Of a stretch of 64,000 bases of DNA, positions 26,900 to 38,615 are shown one piece after another. This stretch comes from Micromonospora tarapacensis (lineage in GTDB: Bacteria; Actinomycetota; Actinomycetes; Mycobacteriales; Micromonosporaceae): NCBI RefSeq assembly GCF_019697375.1, contig NZ_JAHCDI010000004.1, forward strand, positions 545,324 to 609,323. The letters are read 5' to 3'. The translations under genes were made by a program, and so were the position numbers. Positions within the stretch are counted from its first letter, which is position 1; each line of letters begins with the position of its first letter. The notes beneath the pieces were generated by a model. It was not told the DNA's origin, ran no database searches, and was given only the letters and a program-made list of their open reading frames with translations.

Positions 26900-27340
26900 G
26901 CCACTGAGCCTGGCACAGCGAGGCGGGTCGCGCCCGCATTCCCCTCGCCGGACCCGCGTGGTGCGCCCGCCGGGTCCGGCCGGCATGACGTAGATCACCC
27001 GGCCGGTGTCGGCGGCCGGGTCGCCCGCCCGCCATCGACGCGCGGGCCTGGACCCGCCCGCCGCCCGCTCCGCGTCCGTGGGGCCTGGCCAGGGACGACG
27101 GTCTTCGCCAGCCGTCCGCCGGCCGGACATCGCGAGGTCCGGTGCCCGCCGAGCGGACCCGCGACGGTGTGCGTACCGCCCCGCATCGGTTGTGGACAGC
27201 GGGAATGTCGACCATGAAGATTTCTCGCTACGTGACTAGTGAGGACCGCGGGTGCGATGTCATGCTCATTGCAACCGTGGCAGTTCGAAGAGTAACGCCC
27301 CGCACCCCAGGGGCCTGTTCAGGTTGGAGCCGACCACGTC
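26900..27340. promoter_or_regulatory. Intergenic region upstream of the diterpenoid operon
   Basis: 441 bases between DUF2630 and the P450 gene, with no supported coding frame. TTGCAA (27269-27274), an 18-base spacer and TAACGC (27293-27298) form a plausible promoter for the operon starting at 27341. A GGAG at 27324-27327 may serve as its ribosome site. The part nearest the operon (27190-27300) is clearly less GC-rich than its surroundings. Confidence 0.4.
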
Positions 27341-28708
27341 ATGTCAGTCCAAACGCGACAAGCGGGATCCGTACCCTTACGACATGTGTTGCCGAACCTG
27401 ATGCGCGATCCGGCCCGCGCCCTGGTCGAGTTCGGTGAGCGCTCCGGCGGTGAGGTCGTCCGACTCAACCTTGGCTCCTTCCGCCCCTACCTGGTCACCC
27501 ACCCCGAACATCTGCAGCGGGTGCTGCGGGAGAAGGCCGACAACTACGTCCGGGCCGGTGACGGTCTCCAGTGGCGACCGCTGAAGCGGTTGTTCGGCGA
27601 GGGCATCCTCGGCGACGGCGAACACTGGACGAACAGCCGGCAGATCCTGCAACCGCTGTTCACCGCCCGGCGAATCGACGGACTGATCGACCGCCTCGCC
27701 GTGGCGATCGAGGACGCCATCGACGAACTGGAGGAGCCGGCGCGCACCGGCCGGCCGGTGGACATGGGTGTCGCGCAGGCCCAGATCGTCTGTTCGGCGA
27801 TCATGCGGGTCTTCTTCGCCGACAAGATCTCGGTGCCGGACGCGATGCGGATCATGGAGGCGCAGGACGCCATCGCCTGGTCGGTGATGCCCAGGATCAT
27901 GGTGCCGTGGGCTCCGCTGGCCGCGCCGATGCCCGGCGACCGGACGTTCCGCCGCGCCGTGCGGCTCATCGACGAGCTGCTGCTGCCGACCGTCCGCGCG
28001 GCCCGGGACACCGTGGACGACGGCACCGACGACATCATCTCCACCCTGTGGCGAGGGCGCACCGAGGACGGCGGCCGACTCGACGAACGCCAGGTCCGCA
28101 ACGACACCGTGGCGATGGTCGCCACCACCACCGAGACGACGATCAGCGTGCTCACCTGGCTGTGGCCGCACATCGAGCGGGACCCGGTGGTCGCCGACCG
28201 GCTCTACGAGGAGATCGACCGGGTGGTCGGCGACCAGCCGGTGCGCCGCGAACACCTGCGCGAGCTGCGTTACACCCGGCAGGTCCTCGACGAGCTGTTG
28301 CGGCTCTATCCGATCGGGTGGCTCTTCCCCCGCACGGCGGTCGAGGAGGACGTCATCGGCGGGGTCCGGATACCGGCCGGCTCCACCCTGGTGGTCAGCC
28401 CGCTGATCACCCACCGGATGTCGATGTTCTGGGAGCGGCCCGAGGCCTTCGACCCGGATCGGTTCAGCCAGGAACTGAGCCGCGGCCGGCCCAAGTACGC
28501 GCACTTCCCGTTCGGCGGCGGCCCGCACCAGTGCCTCGGGATGCACCTGTTCTACCTGGAGGCGACGCTGATCGTGGCCACCCTGCTGAGCCGGTTCCGG
28601 TTCCGGCTGCGTCGCTCGGTGGTGCCCGGCATCAAGGTCGCCGCCGCGTTGCGCCCGCTCGACCGGGTCGAGGTGACCCTGCGACCGGCGCCGGGTGTCG
28701 TCGCGTGA
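27341..28708 (+). CDS. Cytochrome P450 of diterpenoid operon
   Basis: Heme mono-oxygenase of 455 residues without a membrane anchor. The heme-cysteine loop is FPFGGGPHQCLGMHLFYLEA (about 387-406), the K-helix ExxR is in VLDELLRLYPIGWL, and the I-helix reads MVATTTETTISVLTW, with Thr-rich sequence in place of the usual AGxxT. The long N-terminal region resembles class-II-like bacterial P450s of the CYP1051 type. Its stop overlaps the terpene synthase start (GTGA). It presumably oxidises the diterpene made by the two following cyclases. The redox partner is not in the window. Confidence 0.92.
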   Translation: MSVQTRQAGSVPLRHVLPNLMRDPARALVEFGERSGGEVVRLNLGSFRPYLVTHPEHLQRVLREKADNYVRAGDGLQWRPLKRLFGEGILGDGEHWTNSRQILQPLFTARRIDGLIDRLAVAIEDAIDELEEPARTGRPVDMGVAQAQIVCSAIMRVFFADKISVPDAMRIMEAQDAIAWSVMPRIMVPWAPLAAPMPGDRTFRRAVRLIDELLLPTVRAARDTVDDGTDDIISTLWRGRTEDGGRLDERQVRNDTVAMVATTTETTISVLTWLWPHIERDPVVADRLYEEIDRVVGDQPVRREHLRELRYTRQVLDELLRLYPIGWLFPRTAVEEDVIGGVRIPAGSTLVVSPLITHRMSMFWERPEAFDPDRFSQELSRGRPKYAHFPFGGGPHQCLGMHLFYLEATLIVATLLSRFRFRLRRSVVPGIKVAAALRPLDRVEVTLRPAPGVVA

Positions 28709-29607
28709 CCCTCCGGACCGAGACGCCGCCGGACACCGGCGGCGACCAGATGACCATGGCCGCCGAGCAGGGCCGCATCTGCGCTCTTGCCGCCAAGGGC
28801 CAACGTGACCTCGCGAAGGTCGCCGCCGCGTACCCCGACCTCTTCCCGGCCCCGCCGTTCGACGCGACGCTGTTCGGCAACGTGGCCATGGCGATCGCCT
28901 TCGGCGCGCCCTGGTGCGAACCCGACCAGTTGCGGATCACCAACCGGGCGGTGCTGTGGGGATTCGCGGTCGACTGGCTGGTCGACCACGAGGCCCGCTC
29001 GCGCGACGAGATCGACCGGCTGACCGCCCGCTGCCTCGCGGTGACCGACGGCGGCGTGCCCGAGGCGGGTGACCCCCTCGGCGCGTTCCTCGCCGAACTG
29101 CGTGACGAACTCGCCGCGGTGCCGGCCTTCGCCGCGCACCGGGACCGCTGGCGGGAGGAGGTGCGCAAGGTGCTCGCCGCGATGGCCCGGGAGTGGGACT
29201 GGAAACAGGCCCCCGACCAGCTGCCCGGGTTCGAGGAGTACCTCGACAACGCCGCCAACCTGGCCTGCACCGTGGTCAACGTCGTGCACTGGATCCACGA
29301 CGACGACCCGGTGACGCTGGACCACGTCGGCCCGCTGCTCGCGGCCAGCGACCAGGTCCAGCGGATCCTGCGGCTGGTCAACGACCTCGGCACGTACGAG
29401 CGGGACCTGCGCTGGGGCGATCTCAACGCCCTGATGCTGGTGCCCCGGTCCGATGTCGAGCGGCGGATCGGGGAACTGACAGCGCAGGCCCGGCGGATGC
29501 TCGTGCCGCTGCGCGCGAGCACCCCCGTGGCGGCGGACTACCTGGCCCGCCAGATCGGCTTCAGCAGCGGTTTCTACCGGTCGACCGACTTCTGGGGTAC
29601 GCCGTGA
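28705..29607 (+). CDS. Class I diterpene synthase
   Basis: Alpha-helical terpene synthase of 300 residues. The first metal site, VDWLVDHEARSRDEID, is an aspartate-rich variant; the second site LVNDLGTYERDL is the NSE/DTE triad (N, then a shortened Thr/Glu pattern). Further family features are CTVVNVVHWIHDDDP and the C-terminal GFSSGFYRSTDFWG. It ionises a prenyl diphosphate; given the class II cyclase next door the substrate is probably a copalyl-type diphosphate. The layout P450-class I-class II resembles the Salinispora arenicola operon that makes an isopimaradiene-type diterpenoid. The GTG start overlaps the P450 stop. Confidence 0.88.
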   Translation: MTLRTETPPDTGGDQMTMAAEQGRICALAAKGQRDLAKVAAAYPDLFPAPPFDATLFGNVAMAIAFGAPWCEPDQLRITNRAVLWGFAVDWLVDHEARSRDEIDRLTARCLAVTDGGVPEAGDPLGAFLAELRDELAAVPAFAAHRDRWREEVRKVLAAMAREWDWKQAPDQLPGFEEYLDNAANLACTVVNVVHWIHDDDPVTLDHVGPLLAASDQVQRILRLVNDLGTYERDLRWGDLNALMLVPRSDVERRIGELTAQARRMLVPLRASTPVAADYLARQIGFSSGFYRSTDFWGTP

Positions 29608-31221
29608 CCGCCGTGCCGGTCACCGCCGGCGCCGAGGAGCGTCGGCGGTCGCCGACGCGGCTCGCGACCTGATCGCCCGGCTGGAACGGGAGCCGGCCGG
29701 GCAGGTGAGCAGCTCGGTCTACGAGACCGGCCGGCTCGTCGCCGACGCGCCGTGGCTCGCCGGGCACGGGCGGCGGCTGGCGTACCTGCTCGGGCAGCAG
29801 GGCACCGACGGCACCTGGGGCCCGCGGGGCGGGTACGCGCTGGTGCCGACGGCGAGCGCGGTGGAGGCGTTGCTGGCCGTACTGGTCCGGGCCGACCCGG
29901 CCGGGCCGGGAGTCCGACCCGGGCCGAGCTGGCCGCCGCCTGCGCTCGCGGGCTGGACGCGCTGTCGCGACGGCTCGGTGACGGAGGGTCCATGCCGGAC
30001 ACGCCGGCGGTCGACCTGATCCTGCCGGCGCTGGCGACCCGGATCGACGCGCACCTGGCCCGGTTGCCCGACGGCGACGACCCGCTGCCGGCCGGAGCAC
30101 CCGCACCCTGCCCCAGGTGGACCGGCGCCGGCTCGACAGGGTCGGCGCGCTGCTCGCCACGGATTGCCCGGTACCGGGCAAGCTGTGGCACGCCTACGAG
30201 GTGCTCGGGCCGGCCGCCGCGGTCCGCGCCGAGGTCGCCCCGGTGGCGGGGCGGTGGGCGCCTCGCCCGCGGCGACGGCGGCCTGGCTCGGCCACCGGCA
30301 GCACACCGACCGGGCCGCGCGGGCGTACCTCGACGACGTGGTGGCCCGGCACGGCGGCCCGGTGCCCTGCTGCACCCCGATCACCGTCTTCGAGCGTTCC
30401 TGGACACTGGCCACGCTGACCCGGGTGGGCCTGCCGGTCCGGCCGTCGCCCGGCCTGGTGACCGAGTTGGCCGCCGCGCTCGGGCCGCACGGTGCGGCGA
30501 CGGGCCCGGGCTGCCGGCCGACGCCGACACCACCTCGGCGACGCTGTACGCCCTGGCCCGGCTGGGTCGTCCGGTGGACCCGGCGAGCCTGCTCCGCTAC
30601 GACCTGGGCAGCCACTTCTGCACCTGGCGGGGCGAGGACGGTCACTCGGTGACCACCAACGCGCACGTTTTGGAGGCGCTGGGCTGGCACGCCCGGCACA
30701 CCCGGGAGGGTGCCGACCGGTACGCCGTCCGGGTGGCGGCCCTCGCGGGCTGGCTGCGGGACACCCAGCAGCGCGACGGGCACTGGGCGGACCGGTGGCA
30801 CGCCTCGCCCTACTACGCCACCTGCTGCGCGGTGCTGGCCCTGGCCGGCTACGCGCCGCCGGAGACGGCCGCCGTGGCCGTGCCCCGGGCGGTGGACTGG
30901 GTGCTGGCCACGCAACGCGACGACGGTGGCTGGGGACGCTGGTCGACCACGGCCGAGGAGACGGCCTACGCGGTGCACGTCCTGCTCGGCGTGCGCCGCC
31001 CGGACCGGCCGGCGGTGTCGGCCGCCGTGGAGAGGGCGTCCGTGCATCTACGCACCGATCGGGACGAGCACCAACCACTGTGGCACGACAAGGATCTCTA
31101 CACACCGGTGCTGATCGTCCGGGCGGCGGTGTTGGCGGCACGACAACTGGCGTTGGCGGTCACCGGACCGCTGTCGGCCGGTGTACCGGCGGCGCGACGA
31201 CCCGGGCCGACCAGGGCATGA
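29604..31221 (+). pseudogene. Class II diterpene cyclase, five frameshifts (probable sequencing indels)
   Basis: Protonation-initiated cyclase of the squalene-hopene/copalyl diphosphate synthase family, about 540 residues after correction. The acid motif is PADADTTSATLYALARLG (DxDT type). Repeats of the QW kind follow: QQRDGHWADRWHASPYYAT and QRDDGGWGRWSTTAEETAY; the N-terminal half has QGTDGTWGPRGGYALVPT. The frame moves by one base at 29641-29648, 29908-29912, 30106-30108, 30248-30251 and 30508-30510, each time as if one G or C of a run were missing; from 30511 on it is open. The length fits exactly five lost bases. The GTG start overlaps the class I gene. Confidence 0.82.
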
Positions 31222-31231
31222 TCACGAGCGC

Positions 31232-31260
31232 TTGAGTTGATGCTGTGACGCTGTTAGCGT
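31232..31260 (+). promoter_or_regulatory. Conservon promoter (-35 TTGAGT, 17-base spacer, -10 TAGCGT)
   Basis: TTGAGT at 31232-31237 and TAGCGT at 31255-31260 are separated by 17 bases. This promoter lies just after the class II cyclase stop, so the conservon can be expressed independently of the diterpenoid operon. The leader to the cvnA ATG is about 65 bases. Confidence 0.6.
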
Positions 31261-31331
31261 GCGCCGGGGGTCGGTGTGCGTGACGCACTCCTGACTGACC
31301 GATCAACTAGCTCAGGGCCAGGGACGGTGTA

Positions 31332-33923
31332 ATGGGTTCCCGCAGTACGAATCTGCGTACCAAGGTCGTGGCCCTGTTGGCCTCGCTGGTGGCACTCTGG
31401 GGCTTCACCGCCTGGGTCACCGTCCGGGATGGAGTCAACCTCCTCGGCGTGCAGGCGCTCGACGTGCGGGTGTTCGACCCCACCGAACCCTTGTTGCTGC
31501 AACTCCAGCTCGAACGGCGCACCTCGCTGGTGTATCTGGGGCGACCGGACGAGGCTCAGCAGGATGAGCTGGCACAGCTGCGCCAGCGCACCGACCAGAT
31601 GGCCGCCGAGTTCGCCGAGTCGACGGAAAACTGGCAGGTCGACCTGCTGGGCAGCGACGCGCTGCACGGCCGCGTCACGGAGCTGAACCAGGGCCTCGCG
31701 GCGCTCTCCGAGACGCGGACCGCCGTCGACGGGCGCAACATCGGCCGCAGCGAGGCCGGTGCGGCGTTCACCGAGCTGATCGAATCGATCTACGGGGTCT
31801 ACGACGAACTCGGCAATCTCGACGACGACCAGGTCGCCGAGGACACCACCCAGCTGATCCGGCTCAACCGGGCCCGGGAACTGCTGTCCCAGGAGGACGC
31901 CCTGCTCGCCGGCGTGCTGGCCGCCGGCCGGATCACCACGGTCGAGCGGGCGGAGTTCACCCGGGTCGTCGGTGCCCGCCAGTTCGTCGCGGAGCAGGCG
32001 ATCGTCCGGCTGCCCGACGCCGACCAGCGTCGCTACGCGCAGATGTCCGCCGGTACGAACTTCCGGCGACTGGCGGACCTGGAAAGCCAGATCATGAACG
32101 GCAACGGCACCGCACGCCTTCCGTTCACGGCCGCGCAGTGGTCCGACGCCACCGGCCCCGCGCTGATCGAGATCGGCGACGTGGTCCTCGCCGGCGGTGA
32201 CGACGTCGTCAAGAGCGCCACGCCGGTCGCGATCGGTGTCATCGTCCGGCTGATCCTCGCCGCCGGTCTCGGCCTCCTCGCGGTCATCGCCTCGGTGGTC
32301 GTGTCGATCACCACCGCCCGTGCCCTGGTGCAGCAGTTGCAGCGGCTGCGTGACGCCGCGTTCCAGCTCGCGAACGAACGGCTGCCGAGCGTGGTGGAAC
32401 GGCTCGGTCGCGGTGACCAGGTGGACGTCGCCAAGGAGGCCCCGCCCCTGCGGTTCGGCGACGACGAGATCGGCCAGGTGGGTCGGGCCTTCAACGTCGT
32501 GCAGGAGACCGCCGTCCGCACGGCGGTGGAACAGGCCGAGCTGCGCCGGGCCGTACGCGACGTCTTCCTGAGCCTGGCCCGGCGTACCCAGGCGCTGGTG
32601 CACCGCCAGCTCACCCTGCTCGACTCCATGGAGCGGCGTGAGCAGGACGCGGAGGAACTGGAGGACCTGTTCCGGGTCGACCACCTGGCCACCCGGATGC
32701 GACGCAACGCGGAGAACCTGATCGTCCTGTCCGGCTCCACGCCCGGCCGTGCCTGGCGCCGTAGCGTGCCGATGGTCGACGTGGTCCGCGGCGCGGTCGG
32801 TGAGGTCGAGGACTACACCCGGGTCACCGTGCTGCCGATCGGTGGGGTGTCGCTGGCCGGCCGGTCGGTCGGCGACGTCATCCACCTGCTTGCCGAGCTG
32901 ATCGAGAACGGGCTGTCGTTCTCACCGCCACACACCAACGTCGAGGTGCGCGGGCAACTCGTCGCCAACGGCTTCGCCATCGAGATCGAGGACCGCGGTC
33001 TCGGCATGACCGAAGAGGACCTCGCCGCGGCCAACCACCGCATCGTCGACCGATCCGAGCTGAACCTCGCCGACGCCTCCCGCCTCGGCCTCTACGTGGT
33101 GAGCCGGCTGACCGACCGGCACGGCGTGCGGGTACGGCTCAAGGAGTCCGCGTACGGCGGCACGACCGCCGTGGTGCTGATCCCGAGCAGTCTGATCACC
33201 ATGGACGGGGCCGAACCGAGCGTTGCGGGCGGTGGCCGGGCCGACACCCCGGCGCTGACCGCCGGGCCGGCCCCGGCCGGACCGATCGAACGGGCGGCCA
33301 CTCCGGTGGCCCTCGCCGCGCCGGCGACCCCCGCCCCGAGGACGCCGGCCGACCCCGAGGTCGACCGGGACAGCACCGACCTGCGCGGCGAGGAGACCCC
33401 AACGGAGATCGACCTCGGGCCCGGCGACGGCGTCGACGGATCCGGGCTGCCGACGAGGTCGCGGCGTCGACCGGGGCACTCCGCCGCGCTGGACGGGCCG
33501 ACCATCCCGATCGGGCTGCCGGTCACCTCGACGTCCGGCGACGGTATACCGTGGCCGCCGCGCCGGCCGGCCGGCACCGGCCCGGGTGACGACCAGCCGG
33601 CCGATTCGGCCGGCCCTCCGCCGACGGGACCGGCGACCCCGGCCGAGTCGGGTGGCCCCGCCGAGGCGGAGCTGAGCCGGACCGAGTCGGGCCTGCCGGT
33701 CCGGGTCCGCCAGGCCAGCCTCGCACCGGCGTTGCGGGACGAGCCCGAGCGGGCGGACGAGGGCGACGACGTGATCCGCGAACCCGAACAGGTTCGGCGC
33801 ATGATGAGTTCGTACCAGACCGGCACCCGGCGGGGACGTTCCGACGCCGCCCGGCTGCTCGGTGGTGGCGATCGGCCGGTACCCGGCGACGATTCCGACG
33901 ACGCCGGTCAACAGGCGACCTGA
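31332..33923 (+). CDS. cvnA: Conservon sensor histidine-kinase-like protein CvnA
   Basis: Membrane sensor of 863 residues. Helix 1 lies at about 12-30 (VVALLASLVALWGFTAWV), followed by an extracytoplasmic helical sensor (31-295, nitrate-sensor-like), helix 2 at about 297-322, a HAMP-like linker, then a kinase-like core. The ATPase N-box is LAELIENGLSFSPPHTNVEV (about 520) and the G1 box EDRGLGMTEEDLAA (about 552). There is no obvious phosphoacceptor H-box of classical type, as in other conservons. A long Pro/Ala-rich cytoplasmic tail ends the protein. CvnA-D form a membrane complex likened to eukaryotic G-protein signalling. Confidence 0.93.
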   Translation: MGSRSTNLRTKVVALLASLVALWGFTAWVTVRDGVNLLGVQALDVRVFDPTEPLLLQLQLERRTSLVYLGRPDEAQQDELAQLRQRTDQMAAEFAESTENWQVDLLGSDALHGRVTELNQGLAALSETRTAVDGRNIGRSEAGAAFTELIESIYGVYDELGNLDDDQVAEDTTQLIRLNRARELLSQEDALLAGVLAAGRITTVERAEFTRVVGARQFVAEQAIVRLPDADQRRYAQMSAGTNFRRLADLESQIMNGNGTARLPFTAAQWSDATGPALIEIGDVVLAGGDDVVKSATPVAIGVIVRLILAAGLGLLAVIASVVVSITTARALVQQLQRLRDAAFQLANERLPSVVERLGRGDQVDVAKEAPPLRFGDDEIGQVGRAFNVVQETAVRTAVEQAELRRAVRDVFLSLARRTQALVHRQLTLLDSMERREQDAEELEDLFRVDHLATRMRRNAENLIVLSGSTPGRAWRRSVPMVDVVRGAVGEVEDYTRVTVLPIGGVSLAGRSVGDVIHLLAELIENGLSFSPPHTNVEVRGQLVANGFAIEIEDRGLGMTEEDLAAANHRIVDRSELNLADASRLGLYVVSRLTDRHGVRVRLKESAYGGTTAVVLIPSSLITMDGAEPSVAGGGRADTPALTAGPAPAGPIERAATPVALAAPATPAPRTPADPEVDRDSTDLRGEETPTEIDLGPGDGVDGSGLPTRSRRRPGHSAALDGPTIPIGLPVTSTSGDGIPWPPRRPAGTGPGDDQPADSAGPPPTGPATPAESGGPAEAELSRTESGLPVRVRQASLAPALRDEPERADEGDDVIREPEQVRRMMSSYQTGTRRGRSDAARLLGGGDRPVPGDDSDDAGQQAT

Positions 33924-34009
33924 CCGGGTAGGTGTTCCGGCGAACCGGGCGAGGCCCGGTCCGGCCGAGATGAGCACGGCGAAGAGCCGGGGGAGAAGAG
34001 GACGACGAA

Positions 34010-34441
34010 GTGGCGCAGAAGACGGCTTCGAGTGCCGACCTGACGTGGTTGCTGGATGATCTGGTCGGCCGGGTCAAGCAGGCCGAGCACGCGGTCGCGC
34101 TGTCCGCCGACGGTCTGCTGATGGCCTCCTCGCAGGGGCTCAGCCGCGACGACGGCGAGCACCTGGCGGCGATGGCGGCCGGCATCCAGAGCCTGGCCCG
34201 CGGTGCGGGCAAGCGGTTCGGTGGCGGCCAGGTGCAGCAGACAATCATCGAGATGCAGTCGTCCTTCCTGTTCGTCACAGCCGCCGGCCGCAACGCCTGC
34301 CTCGCGGTGCTGGCCAGTGAGGACGCCGACGTCGGGCTGATCGCGTACGAGATGGCGATGCTGGTCACCCGGGTCGGCAAGTTCGTCGCGTCACCGTCGA
34401 GGTCAGCTGATCAGACCAGCGGGGAGAAGTCAGCCTTATGA
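34010..34441 (+). CDS. cvnB: Roadblock/LC7 protein CvnB
   Basis: 143-residue roadblock/LC7-fold protein, the conservon subunit thought to control the GTPase CvnD. It starts VAQKTASSADLTWLLDDLVG and contains VALSADGLLMASSQGLSRDD and AAGIQSLARGAGKRFGGG, typical of the family. The GTG start follows GGGGGAGAAGAGG. Its last codons overlap the cvnC start (ATGA). Confidence 0.95.
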   Translation: MAQKTASSADLTWLLDDLVGRVKQAEHAVALSADGLLMASSQGLSRDDGEHLAAMAAGIQSLARGAGKRFGGGQVQQTIIEMQSSFLFVTAAGRNACLAVLASEDADVGLIAYEMAMLVTRVGKFVASPSRSADQTSGEKSAL

Positions 34442-34827
34442 CGGTCCACCAGGGAGACTCCGCCGACCACCAGTGGGTGGACGACCACGCTGGTCCGGTC
34501 GTTCGTCCGTACGCGGTGACCGGCGGCCGGGCCCGCCCGGTCACCGGCACGTTCGATCTGATCTCCCTGGTGACGGCGACCCGTAAGGACGTCTCTCCCG
34601 AGGTCGGTCTGGGCCCGGAGCACCTGGCGATCGTCGGCCTCTGCCAGCGGATGCAGTCCGTCGCCGAGATCGCGGCACACCTGGACCTGCCGGTAGGCAC
34701 CGTACGCGTCCTGCTCGGCGATCTGGTGGCGCGCAACCTGGTACAGATCCGCGAGCCGCACACCACCGTCGGACTACCCGATCACAGCATCTTCGAGGCG
34801 GTTATCAATGGACTACGGGCACTCTGA
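34438..34827 (+). CDS. cvnC: DUF742 protein CvnC
   Basis: 129-residue conservon subunit. The DUF742 winged-helix-like domain covers most of the protein: VRPYAVTGGRARPVTGTFDL, LGPEHLAIVGLCQRMQSVAE, IAAHLDLPVGTVRVLLGDLV and LVQIREP. It probably bridges the sensor and the GTPase. It overlaps cvnB by four bases and cvnD by twenty. Confidence 0.94.
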   Translation: MTVHQGDSADHQWVDDHAGPVVRPYAVTGGRARPVTGTFDLISLVTATRKDVSPEVGLGPEHLAIVGLCQRMQSVAEIAAHLDLPVGTVRVLLGDLVARNLVQIREPHTTVGLPDHSIFEAVINGLRAL

Positions 34828-35407
34828 GCGGCCGGCGGGCGCGGCCGCACTGCCCACAGCGATCAAGATCCTGGTCGCGGGTGGCTTCGGGGTGGGCAAG
34901 ACCACGCTGGTCGGGGCGGTCAGTGAGACGCGACCGCTGCGGACCGAGGAGGTGCTGACCGAATCGGGCGTGGGGATCGACGATCTCGCCGGCGTCGAGA
35001 CCAAACGGACCACCACCGTCGCGATGGACTTCGGCCGGATCACCATCAGCGACGACCTGGTGTTGTACCTCTTCGGCACCCCGGGCCAGGACCGGTTCTG
35101 GTTCGTCTGGGACGAGCTGGCGCTCGGCGCGATCGGTGCCGTGGTGTTGGCCGACACCCGCCGGCTGGCCGACTGCTTCCCCTCCGTCGACTACTTCGAG
35201 GAGCGTGGCACGCCGTTCCTGGTCGCGGTGAACTGCTTCGAGGGGGCGCGGCAGTACCGGCTCGACGAGGTGCAGGCCGCGCTGAACCTCGACCCTGAGG
35301 TGCCGGTGCTGCTCTGCGACGCCCGGCAGCGGGATTCGGCCAAGGAGGTGCTCATCACGCTGGTGGAGCACGCCATGAAGATCCGGGACGCCCGCCGTAG
35401 CGAGTGA
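34808..35407 (+). CDS. cvnD: Conservon GTP-binding protein CvnD
   Basis: Small Ras-like GTPase of 199 residues. The P-loop is GGFGVGKTTLVGAVSE, the switch I region TTTVAMDFGRI, and switch II LFGTPGQDRFWFVWDEL. The base-recognition loop is the divergent VAVNCFEGA rather than NKxD, which is normal in this family. It is the predicted output of the conservon; targets are unknown. The gene is followed by a strong bidirectional terminator shared with acn. Confidence 0.95.
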   Translation: MDYGHSERPAGAAALPTAIKILVAGGFGVGKTTLVGAVSETRPLRTEEVLTESGVGIDDLAGVETKRTTTVAMDFGRITISDDLVLYLFGTPGQDRFWFVWDELALGAIGAVVLADTRRLADCFPSVDYFEERGTPFLVAVNCFEGARQYRLDEVQAALNLDPEVPVLLCDARQRDSAKEVLITLVEHAMKIRDARRSE

Positions 35408-35469
35408 CGCCGGCCGCCCGCGTCCTGCCTGGGCCGAGGTGGCCGACGACGCTCGCCGACGACGCACGA

Positions 35470-35510
35470 CGGAGGGCTCCCACCCCACTCGCTGGGGGAG
35501 GAGCCCTCCG
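35470..35510. terminator. Bidirectional terminator between cvnD and acn
   Basis: CGGAGGGCTCC (35470-35480) pairs perfectly with GGAGCCCTCCG (35500-35510) around a 19-base loop. It lies between convergent genes and can stop transcription from both sides. Confidence 0.75.
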
Positions 35511-35519
35511 GCTGCTACG

Positions 35520-38390
<2,871 letters not shown>

Positions 38391-38492
38391 GTCGTACTCC
38401 TTCACACCAGCGACCGTGAGTAGTCCTGAGCAGTCTGTCGCACCGGCCGGAGGGCCGCCCTGCTTAGGTGACACTTACCGGCCGATTCTCGC

Positions 38493-38526
38493 TGTCAACA
38501 AAACCGTACGTCCGTCTTGCTATAAG
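38493..38526. promoter_or_regulatory. Divergent acn / arsR promoters with candidate AcnR operator
   Basis: AAACCGTACGTCCGTCTTG (38501-38519) matches the acnR upstream site at 17 of 19 positions. On the minus strand a consensus -35 TTGACA (38498-38493) toward acn directly follows it; the acn -10 box is not clear. On the plus strand TATAAG (38521-38526) is a -10 box toward the ArsR gene, placing the operator over that promoter's -35/spacer. Confidence 0.6.
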
Positions 38527-38581
38527 TGCAACCCGGTGCCGGCGTACGGCAGGTGCACCGCCATCGGGTACGGGTCTCCGG

Positions 38582-38614
38582 GTTCCACCAGCCGATCGAC
38601 GGTGTTGGTGGAAC
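38582..38614. repeat. Inverted repeat directly before the ArsR start codon
   Basis: GTTCCACCA (38582-38590) and TGGTGGAAC (38606-38614) are perfect nine-base arms with a 15-base spacer, ending two bases before the ATG at 38616. It could be the regulator's own operator or an RNA hairpin hiding the ribosome site. Confidence 0.6.
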
Positions 38615-38615
38615 G

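Noticed and set aside
27207..27438. Short frame starting MKISRYVTSEDRG before the P450 gene
   Set aside because: No ribosome site, overlaps the predicted P450 promoter and the start of the P450 gene, and matches nothing known.
29604..31221. Class II cyclase as a genuinely decayed pseudogene
   Set aside because: Motifs are conserved on both sides of every shift and each shift is one base in a G/C run, as in ten other genes here; a sequencing cause is more likely, though not proven.
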